64,000 nucleotides of DNA, taken from Sphaerolaimus hirsutus (lineage: Eukaryota > Nematoda > Chromadorea > Monhysterida > Sphaerolaimidae). The notes below the pieces were generated by a model. The model searched no databases and was not told where the DNA came from. It saw nothing but the letters and a program-made list of their open reading frames with translations. This document shows, one piece after another, positions 44,401-56,400 of the stretch. The stretch is taken from contig OZ038458.1 in NCBI GenBank assembly GCA_964036195.1, forward strand, positions 2,108,001 to 2,172,000, written 5' to 3'. Every line of letters starts with the position of its first letter. Position 1 is the first letter of the stretch. Made by a program: the position numbers and the translations under genes.

Positions 44401-47400
44401 AGTGGCCAGAAAACTGAAAAAGGGGCCGGAAAAACGGAAACAGAAAAATGAAATTTGCTGAAATTTTACCAAAAAAAACAGATAAAATTTGCTGAAATTT
44501 TGCTGGGAAAAGAAAAAAATTACATAATTGACAATCTGCATGAATTTTTTCCCAGTTTGGCTGGAACAGTAAACAGAAAATTGAGCCAAAAAAAGTAAAA
44601 TGAAGTGTAAAAACAGAAAATTGAGGCGGAAAACGGAAAAACGGCAGAAAAACAGGAAATTGAGCTGGAAAATGGAAAAAAGGCGGAAAAAATTAAAATG
44701 TAGCCGGAAAATGGAAAATGAGCCGGAAACTGAAAATGGAATGAAAATGGAATGAAAATGAAACAGGAAATTGAGCTGGAAAATGAGAGAAAACAGAAAA
44801 AAATGTGGCCGGAAAACGGAACGGAAAACGGAAAAAAAGTTCAGCAACCGGAAAACAGAACGGAAAACGGAAAAAATTTGCCTGCGGAAAACGGAAAACA
44901 GAAATTTGACACCCTAATTTCTTCACGCTACAGCACGGATGGCGGTGCCTCCACGCACATCACGAAAGTGTTCGTGATAACACTTCACGCTTTGTAATAT
45001 AGTGCTGGCAGAGAAATGCATCTGTTGGTGATGTGCGTGGAAGAAAGTTTACCAGAAATTTCGTGATGCACTTATGAACATGTGAAGTGCGCCACTTCAC
45101 ATATTTATGTATCTAGCCCGCGCCCCGACGCATCACTCACCTATTTTTGCTGTGACCACTTCACCTATCACAATTGCCACATCTCTTTTCACTTGTCCAC
45201 ATTTAGAACCTACATTGTGGCGCCTGGGGGCACTCCCAGACCCTGTAAAATGTCAAATGTCATGCAAAGTGTCAAAAATCATGGAAAATGCCTGCAAAAT
45301 GGAAAACGTACGGTTGCCATTTTCCATGGCATTTTCCATGACTTTTGACTTTGGATGACATCTGACATTTTACAGGGTCTGGGATTGGCGCCTGGTGCCT
45401 AGCCTAGGTGTGCTGACTTGATATTTGTTTGGTGTGATGTTTTCGATCACATCACCTAATTTATCACGCAGATGACAACTCAATGTCGACCACTAATGAA
45501 AGTCTTTATGAGGACCAGTCGCACGTGTGCTCAAATGGACACTTTGTGAGGAGACTGTACAAGTTCAAAATGTATCCCAAAGAAAGAAATAAGGCCCATG
45601 ACTACAAATTCGTGGCCCAGTGTGCGGAGTTGTCCAGTGCATGTGTATGTTTACAGATTTTAACTTGGGCTGATTTTTAAATTTTTACAGGGTTTTTTTA
45701 ATTCATCTACGAATAAGCTTAATATTTAAAAAAGGTATAATATTCAGAATCAAGAATTAATGATCCGGTACCACTACTGTCAGACCCTGTAAAAGCCCTG
45801 TAAATGTCAAATGTCATGCAAAGTGTCATGCAAAGTCATGGAGAATGACCAACTCGGTTGCCATTTTGCAGGGCATTTTCCATGACTCTTGACTAGTGAT
45901 GTAAAAGCGCCATGGCGCTAGCGCCAACGCAGAAAGCGCCAAGGCCCTTTTGGCGCTTCGCGCTTTTTTCCTGTGGTGTCATTGGCGCTTGGCGCTGTGT
46001 TATGGGAAAGCGCCTTTGGCGCTTGGTGCTATGATGCAATGGCGCCATTGGTGCTTGGCGCTAGCATTTTAAAAAGCGCGAAAAAGCACCAAGGAGTAAA
46101 AAAATACATCAATTATATATGCAAAAAGACATTGTGACTAGTATCTTTAACTTAATTTTTCATGTGACTTTTCATTTGAGTGGTAACACACTTTGCATGG
46201 CTTTTAACTCAATCACTACTGAACTGAACTCATTCATTCCTTGCAGTTGTGTTTAAGCGTGGTTTAAGCACCCTGTAAAGTTTAAGAACCCTGTAAAGTT
46301 GTAAATGTAAAATTCATGAACACAATATTAAAACTTGAATTTCACGTGAAAACGTTCAAAAGAATTAAAAATTTGAAGAAAAAAAATTCAAAAGCCTTGT
46401 AAATCTAAACACTTTTCCCAAATGGTTTGCCATCTTGAGCTTGACTGAGCTCCAAGCTGTAAAATAACAAAAATGACAAAAATAACAAACTTGTAACAAC
46501 TAACAACAAAATAACGCTTTTGGTGCTTGGCGCCCAAATCTTGGCGCTTTTTACATCACTACTCTTGACAATTTGCATGACATTTTAGAGGGCTTTTTAC
46601 GGGATCTAGGACGGTGTATCGCACTATGGACTCAGTGAAGGACTGAAAAAAACATACATTCTATGAGATACATGATTTGTAACTGGGTTCAGAACGGATT
46701 CTGAACTCTAAATGCATGAGATATTTAAACAAAAATCGTCCAAAAACATTTACACAAAACCTTACTCTGCAGGGCTGTTCATGGCGTGAAAATTGCACAA
46801 TGGATGATAGTGAAAATGCCACTTGGACAGTTTCTGGCATTCGCAGCTGGTGGGAGGATGATATCAGTCAGCGCAAGTGAGTAACAGTTTGATAAATACT
46901 TGGCTCGGCGCCAACTTTTCTGGCGATGTTTTATGGGTTACTACAGTGTGAAGATGGGTGAATCCACATTTAGCTGAAGTTTTTTATTCAAGAAGCATAC
47001 CTAAATACATACATACTGATAGCAGGATACCATTCCAGTGATTTGGTTATAGGTATGTACATACAATTCAGTAATTACCTAAAACAAATTCAGGGAGCAC
47101 AGTTCCAAAAGTTATTGTTCTGAAAAATACACCGCGGAGCGGACCGCATGCTATGTATTTTTCTGAATGAAACAGCTCATTATGACGTCATCATATAAAA
47201 CATAAAGATTGTCCCGAAACAAAAATGAAAAATGACGTCAGACACAAAACATGTGTTGGTTGCATAGTTGTTAAAACGTATTTACGTTTACTCAAAAAGT
47301 ATGTATACTCGAGTACTAAGTAAACACGTTTACGTATACTTTGAAAAAAGTAGCTGTACTCGCTTTTACGTATACTTTTTGAAAGTACTCGAGTACAGAA

Positions 47401-50400
47401 CAGGTATTTCAGATAGGCTTTTGATAGGTATTTTCAAGGCATAGATGGGGGAAAGGGGGGAGAAAAAGCGAAAAATAGGGGAAAAAATTGCTCAAATAGG
47501 CACATAACACATGTACTTGTGAATTTGGTGGTCACAATGGTCAGAAAGGTACAAAAATGTGTTATTTTGAGTGAAAATTGGGCCAAAATTTTCCAAAAAT
47601 GCCCAAAAATACATTTTCTGGAGGGAAAAGTATTTTACATATGTTTACTCATGAGTAAAAGTAAAAACAATTTACTTTACATATTCTGTACTCAGGGGGT
47701 GAGTAAAAAATAAATACTTTACGTTTACATACACTTTGAAAAAATGTTCAGTACTTTTAACAACTCTGGTTGGTTGTACTCGACTCCAGCTTTTTCTTTT
47801 TGAAATATTTTAAAAATATGTCTCACGCACAGGGTTGGCAAAATCTCAGAAAAAAATAAAAATAAAATAAAAATAAAATGGAAAATTTAAGAATAAAATA
47901 AAATAAAATGGAAAATTTCAAAATAAAAATAAAAATTGTATAAAAATTCAAATTTTTGTAAAATTATTGTAAAATTGTATACAAATTCATATTTTTGTAA
48001 AAATTGTATAAAAATTCATCTTTTTTGTAAAAATTTTTATTGTGTTGCTTGGGGTTCAACCTGTTGATTTGCGGAGCTGGGGCAGTCCCAAGCCCTACAA
48101 AGTGTCAAATGTCATATGAAATGTCATGCAAAGTGTCAATAGTCATGACAAATGTTAAGTAAGGTGTCAATTGTCATCACAAATATAAATAAAAGTGGCA
48201 ACTGTCAAGCAAATTGTATCCAAATCTTATGTTTTGTATCCAAATCTTAATGTTGTTTTTGTATCAAATCTTATGTGAATGTTTGGATACAAAAACATAA
48301 GATTTGGATATCAAAAACGTAATATTTGGATACCAAAACATAAGATTTGGATACACAATTTAAACTTTGCATGACATTTGTCATGACAATTGACACTTTG
48401 CTTGACATTTGAGATGTCAATTGACTCTACATTTGTCATGACAATTAACACCTTGCATGTTATTTTTATAAATGTGCCAGCACACTAGTAGTACTTCCAC
48501 TGACAATGCAAACTATTCAAATCAATAATTGTGATTTAACACTTGCAACCAGCTAACAATACCTACTGCATGCAACTTCTGCAAAGTAATGGAAAAATTT
48601 GTCCCATGTTTTTCATGTTTAGGTCTAATTATAACATTTTTCTGGCCTTGCATGCAAGATTCTGATTTTTTGTAAAATTTCTGTAAAATAATTGTAAAAT
48701 TTTTGTAAAATGGGCCATTTTATTATTTTAATCACATTTTGGAATAAAATATAATAAAATGAAACAAGAATAAAATTAAAATAAAATACATTTTTATACA
48801 ATTTGTATACAAATGATTTTTATAAAACCAACCCTGCAGTCACGCACGCATTTTTCTCCAAAAGTGCGTGCGTGAGACATAAGTATGTGTGGATACAAGG
48901 TACTACGCTGTCCGCGGAAAAAAAATTAAATGCATTCATTCTAAACGTTTTGCAGATTCGAGGTGTTGTGTTGTCTGTTGTCGGGTATAAATGCTACAAA
49001 CTGCAGTGAGACGCAAGTATACGGTGACAAAAACACCGGCTTAGTGCTGGAAAGGCCCAGATACAGGTAGGTAAATTTTAGTCCTTTGTAAAACCCAATT
49101 TGCATGTAAATAATACTGCTAAATATGTCCTTCCAAAGTAGTCGCTTAGATTAAAATACATTCCGTATTTCCTCAAAATACCGTATTTCCTCGAAATACC
49201 CCCCCTAGAAATACCCCCCCCCCCTCGTTCTACCCCCCCCCCTCTCTCGGGACCACTATGAAACAATCACCCCCCCCCCCCCCTCGAAATACCCCCCCCC
49301 AAATTGAGTGTAAAGGGAACGTACATGACAATAACTGTAGTTTGTGTTCTGTGTACTGCAGAACACACGTTAAAACAATGTCGGTGTCTCGTTAGAACAG
49401 TGTACATACCATCTACATACTAATATTAGTCTACAGAACCTTACAAATGGCGGTTTTTGTTGCATTTTTCGACGTCTGCGTACGTTTCAGACGACAATTT
49501 CGTACTTGGTTTTCAAAAAATTTCTTGTGAAATAATAACCCCCCCTCGAAATACCCCCCTCGAAATACCCCCCTCGTTTAACCCCCCCTCTCGGGACCAC
49601 TATGAAACAATCACCCCCCGGGGGGTATTTCGAGGAAATACGGTAGTCATAAGGCAAACATTTTTTCACTATAAAAATTGAAGGTGGAGTATTAGAGAGA
49701 GGGGTAATTCTATCACAGTGGGACTTTCCTGCAGAGTTGTTAAAATAACGGTATTTTTGGAAAGAGTAAGCGCCAGTTTTTTGTACGTAAAGGTGTATGA
49801 TTTACTACAATACTCCACGAAGATTTCTGGGGTAAAAGTAAAAGCCACTCGAATAAGCCCCCATGCACTTCGAGTAAACAGTACCCCCCCCCCAAACTTG
49901 CTGGCAAAATAATAATCCCCCTGGGGGTATTTCGAGGAAATATGGTATGTAATATTTACGTATTAGGTAAGGAACGACAAATTATCATTAAGCATCATCA
50001 GGAATTCCTGTTATTGCGTTTTTTAAGATGAAAAAATTCACAAAGGAAGGAAAAATACAAGGATCCGAACACTGGAGCGGAAAAAGAGAGGGACCGTCTC
50101 AATGATGGACAAATCATTCGCGATGTGAAGAGAGAATACGTAGAAAAGTAAGTCTCTGCATGTTCCAGGGATAGTGACAGTAAAGGGAAAGGCACCGCAC
50201 CGGCACCTCTGCCAGTCCTCAGAATGGGCACCTGGCACCTTGAGCACCGGCAAAAAATGGCATCGCACCGCACCGGCAAGGTGCTATTCTAAAAAATGAT
50301 ACCGGCACCGGCGGTGCAACCTCGAAAAAGGGCACCGGTGCTGGTGGCCTTCGGTGCCCAGCACCGGGGCACCGGTGCCCTGGTGCCTTTCCATCACTCG

Positions 50401-53400
50401 TTTTGGGTCCAAAAATTGTCAGGCAATATTAGGGCCAGTCGGGTCACTCATGTCCCACTGTATTACTTACAATTACAACTTTTATAAAATATACCTCACG
50501 TGAATCACAACAATTATGATACCAACATTATATCAACATGATGTTTTTAAATTTACATCACAAGCACTTCGCAGCGAACTACGGATAACCTACAATGTGT
50601 GTCGGATAAATTCGACCAATGGTTCATCCTGGTGCCACTCCCAGACCCTGTAAAAAGCCATGTAAAGTGTCAAATGTCATGCAAAGTGTCAAAAGTCACG
50701 GAAAATGCCCTGGAAAATCGCAAACGTTTGCCATTTTGCAGGGCATTTTCCATGACTATTGACACTTTGCATGGTATTTGACATTTTACAGGGCTTTTTA
50801 CAGGGTCTGTGAGTGCCCCCAGTGTCCTACCGTGTTACTATTGTGGTCTAATTCCATGGTATATATCAATTTTTGGGGCATACCCATGTGCAGGTGGGGG
50901 TGGAGGAGGAGGTGGTCCAGTGTTAGTGAGCATGTCGAGATTGGCATCATTTTTATACAAATTGTGGGTTATTATTGTGGGTTAAAAATGGCATACAGGG
51001 TCACCACTCTAAGCACAACCGCTGCAACAACAGCCGCAACAACAGCCGCAACAACGCCAACAACAACTCCAACAACAACGCCAACAACAACGCCAACAAC
51101 GACGCCAACAACGACGCCAACAACGACGCCAACAACGACGCCAACAACAACGCCAACAACAACGCCAACAACAACGCCAACAACAACGCCAACAACAACA
51201 CCAACAACAGTGCGTCAAATCTCAGCTTTTTGTCTTTGTTTTTTTCAGACAAGTTTTTCATGTCGCTGAAACGATGCACGTTGCATGCTTTATGTATATA
51301 TTTTTGGGACTAGGTTTGAGAATTTCAAAATTTTCAGGTTTGGGTATTGGGTATCTGGCCTAAAGACGTTTGGGTTAGGTATTGGGTATCAGGGCCAAAA
51401 ACATTTGGGATGGGTGTTGGGTATCACTCACAACTTTTATGGGTATCACGTTAGGGTATTGAGGTTGAGTATCATGTTAAGTTTTCAGGGCCAAATGTCA
51501 GGTCTTGGTAACAGAATTGTCATTTATTTGGTAATAAAATTATCAGGCATTCTCAACAAAAATACAGCATGTCGTGGTGTAGGGTAGCAAACACCAAGTG
51601 TATAATCAAGTAAGGAAATACAGCAGTTTAAAAACTCATTTTACTATTGAGATGGTCCTTGGTACTATTGATAATTGCCTACAACGATATACCACCTAAA
51701 ATGGACCACTTTCCAATGAATCTAACAAGTCCAGCCTGAATTTTTGCATTGTGTGAATGCCATATGTTACCAATGAGAGGAAAGTTGCTGAATGCTAACT
51801 GCCAATATTCATAATATTCACAATATTTCCGAACTGCTTGAAAGATTGGCCTGTGGGAATTTTTTGGGTATTTGTGTTGGGTATTGAGTTTGGGTTCAGG
51901 TAAAGTTGGGTTCATTTATCAGATTTTGGTTTGAAAATGTGCAGGTATTGGTTTTGAGGTATGGTCATGTTCCCAAACCTATTTGGGACATCGCTGTGTT
52001 TTTAGCTGTTGTCAGCCTTCTAATATATTAACAATTTAGATACCTATGTTGGTTGCTTTGTAACATTGGTGCTGCATACATATTGATAAAATACATACTT
52101 GTGAGTAGGGTAGAAAAAATCTTTCTGCTGCCTGATTAGAAAATATCCATTAAAAACAGTCATTTTTAAAATGGCTCAAAAGTGGGTATAACTACCGTAT
52201 TTTCTCTAAATACCCTTCCCCCTTCAAAATGGCCACTATCAATTTATAACACCCCTCGAAATACCCCCACAAAAAAATTGAGTGTCAAGATGACAAAAGC
52301 TGCGTTTTGTGATCCGGGAAACAGAACACACGTTAAAAACAATAACTGCATTTACTTGAGAACAGGGTTTATTTATACCTTTACGTAATTAAGTCTCTAG
52401 ACAATACATGGTGGTTATTGTTACATTTTTCTATGTGTGCATATGTTACAAACAACAAATAAGTACTGGGAATTCAAGAACATTCTGGTGAAGTAACAAC
52501 CCCCTCCCCTCGAAATACCCCCTCAAAAATTCCACTATCAAAAAATAAACCCGCTGGGGGTATTTTGAGGAAATATGATATTTACTGTATTTACTCAAAC
52601 AATCACACTTGGGAATTATTTTTTCATCAAACTTTTTGGGGTAAATTTCAGGAGGAACTACTCAGGTGGAAAGTATGTGGGAGAATTATTTTATAGTCAA
52701 AATTTTCTAACATTTTTCTATCACACTAATATGATTTTGTTGTTAAAAATAGAAAAAAAGAGTGTAAAAAACAAGTGCTATTTGTTAAAGAAATGGAACC
52801 AAACATGATGTGACAAACAACCCCATGGATGGCATTCAAATTTTGTATTTGCTTACAGCAGTTATTTTGCATTTTACAAGTGTTTGCTGCTCAACAGTCA
52901 TTCAGAAGAGTAGTGATAGACCACATATCATCATGAAGGCATCCACAGCAACAACAATATCAGCTTCAGCGACTACACTGACAACAATATCAGCCTCAGT
53001 GACCACACCGACAACAATATCAGACTCAGTGACCACACCAACAACAATATCAGCCTCAGCGACCACACCAACAACAATATCAGACTCAGTGACCACACCG
53101 ACAACACAACCCACAACACTTTCAACAACACAACTCACAACCCCAACCACAACCCCAACAACAACAGCTGTGAGTGAAGCGGCATTTACACTGTCACGTA
53201 TCCTGACAAAATTGTTTTGGCTTTCGTGACATGAAAATTGAATATTTGTTGTGTCAGACACCTAGATCTCAATCACTTGTTTTGCCTAAAGGACAAACAA
53301 TGAATTTTTATATATGACAGAATTATACACAAAAAGAAGCTATTTTTTCTTGTCATCACAGTTGTCGGTTCCATCTCCTCTGGGTAGCCTCGTTAACGAG

Positions 53401-56400
53401 GCTGCATAGAAGAAATGGAACCGACAACTGTGACAACAATGTTGTCACTGTTCATTTTATTGTGTATGATTATGTCATATAAATATGAAAATTTATGTTT
53501 GTTCTAGGCAAAAAGGGTACTCGAGATCTAGCAGTCCAACACAACAAATATTCATGTTTGTTTTGCACACTCTTTTTGTTTCGCTGCATGATTCCTTTTG
53601 ATATCAATGGTGTGTTCAGTTTATTGTCGCAAGGATGTTTCTTTTTTATATTGAAAATGATACTCAAACACTTTCAAAACTCCATGTCAAGATTTGGTAT
53701 AAAATGCTTGATATTCAAAATCGTATCCAGACAAAGACATTTTTCCAGGAGTGTATCATTGCATTGCATGCACCCCTGACTTGGTTTATTAAAATTATTC
53801 TTGCACACATGCATCCGTTTAACATTCATCAGTTTCCATGAAGTTTTCCTTCGCAACTGCAAGCTAATTTTATCATATTCATAGCGCACAAATTTTAAGT
53901 GGACCAACCAAAAGTGGTAATTTTATGTACAAAGCTTTTATGGCCTTTCTGTTGACATTTCTGTTCAGTTGTTGCATGTATTTATTAGATTGTTTAGTTT
54001 TCCGATCAGGTAACAATTTTCCATGTAGACACCAACTACAACACCGACTACAACACCGACTACAACACCAACTACTACACCAACTACGACACCAACTACG
54101 ACACCAACTACGACACCAACTACGACACCAACTACGACACCAACTACGACACCAACTACGACACCAACTACGACACCAACTACGACACCAACTACGACAC
54201 CAACTACAACACCAACAACAGTGAGCCAAATCTCAGCCTGTTGTCTTTTTTTATTTTTAAGACAGGTTGTTCTTGTTGCTGTGACATGGCATGGCATACA
54301 AAAATATGGCATACATTTTTGAGTGAACCAAGCAAAACTGGTGATATTGAAATTTGTAGATAGCTTGAATGGCCTTTGTGTTTACATTTATGTTTTGTTT
54401 CTGCATGTTCAAGATTAGTAACAGTTTTCCCAACAATTAACATATCTTTGTGCAGACACCAACTACAACACCAACCACTACAACAACGACCACCACTACA
54501 ACAACAACAACCACTACAACCACGACTACCACTACAACAACGACTACCACTACAACAACGACAACCACTACAACAACGACTACCACTACAACAACGACTA
54601 CCACTACAACAACTACAACAACCACTACACCAACTACTACACCAACGGTTTGTGAAAGTTTTTGCAACAATAAAAGAAAGAATTTCCACAACCAGAATAT
54701 TCTAATGCATGTAGTGCATACTGCAACTATTCATATTTTGTAGGCATACTCTATCTTTATATTTCTCTAGAAATTTATTTCCATTTATTTGCGTACCTAT
54801 ATAACAATCCCATGATAGGGTGTCAATTAGTTACATAATTTCAAGTCAGTCACTTGACTGCTGATTCATAAAAGTGTGGGTTTTTGCTAAAATACTAGGT
54901 GCATTATAATTTGTTTGGTTGGGTGATGTAAATACCGTGTTTCTTCTAATAGAACAGCATACCTTCAATAGAACAGCATGTAAAAAAGTTGACAAAAAAT
55001 AGAATGGCACCCTTTTTTAGAAGAAATATGGTATGTAAAGGTTTGGATGTCATGAAAAACTCTAGTCTTATTTTTGCCAATGTTTCTTTTCTAAAGACAT
55101 TGAGACTAAATTTTCCAGCCAACCTCTCAAATGTTTCAACATTCAATTTTCTGTTGTTTATAGCTAAGTCACTGTGAATTTGCAAAAATGTTAACTTTTA
55201 CATGCTTCCATAATTGAAAACCTTATCGATTCATAGACAACGCCCACTACCACCACAACGACAACTACAACAACGACAACAACAACGACTACAACCACAA
55301 CAACAACGACTACAACCACAACACCAACTACAACAACGACTACAACCACCACCACAACCACAACAACCACTACAACCACAACAACGACTACAACCACCAC
55401 CACAACCACAACAACCACTACAACCACAACAACAACTACCACAACAACCCCTACCACCACAACAACAACTACAACAACAACTACCACAACAACCACTACA
55501 ACCACTACTACAACTACAACAACGACTACCACAACAACCCCTACCACTTCCACGACAACTACAACAACTACTACCACCACAACAACTACAATCACAGGTG
55601 AGTGGTCTGCAATACATATTGCACACACAATTTTATATCTCATTTGAACACAACCTTTCATTGATCTTTTGTGGCACACAGTGTGCGAACTGGACAGCAC
55701 GAACTACAAGTGCTACGGCGTGGGCCAGTGCACGCAGCTGAGCTGCACGGACAAGTGCACCAAGGGCAGCGCCTTCCCGCTGATCTCGGCCAGCTGCGAC
55801 TTACAGGACAGCCTCACTTTCTGCTGCTGCGAGTACGGCGCCCCATTGTGTGAGTACGGTTAAACGGGATCCACTTTTCCGGCATCGGGATTGATTTGAA
55901 CTTTCGGGTTTGGGGTCTCGGTTCTCGGGTTCAGGATCGGGATCGGTTTCTTGAATTTTCGCGATTTAGGACAAAAAGTTTGGGATCTGGGGATTCCCCT
56001 AATCTTTCACAAGAGGTTTTATACTTAGATGCCAGAGAAATGGGACAAAATGCACAACACCACAGCAGAGATTTCAATTCACCTTGCTCAGCGCAAACAA
56101 GTCACTTTTCATTTTGGAATTGGTTAATTTTTCTTGTATCCTGATTGTGGGTGGTCATATTTTTCTGGATTGGGATTTTCAAATTTCGTCATCGGGAATT
56201 CTGAGTTTTCTTTCGGGATTTGTGATCGAATCGGAATATTGTTCGAACCTTATTTTTGAGTCGAGCTTTTTTGGTCTTTTCGGTTGGCATTTTGACGTTT
56301 GTTCTCGATTTTTCGTGAGACTTTTGCGAGTCAAACAAAGGCTTCCAATGTGACGAGGCGACTGCTTATTTCAAGCTAAACGCTCCTTATTTCAGGTGCC

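Noticed and set aside
54437..54691. Minus-strand poly-Val frames opposite the Thr exons (also 55191-55700)
   Set aside because: Mirror reading of ACN repeats; the plus-strand frame has splice sites and phases that join to flanking Cys-rich exons.
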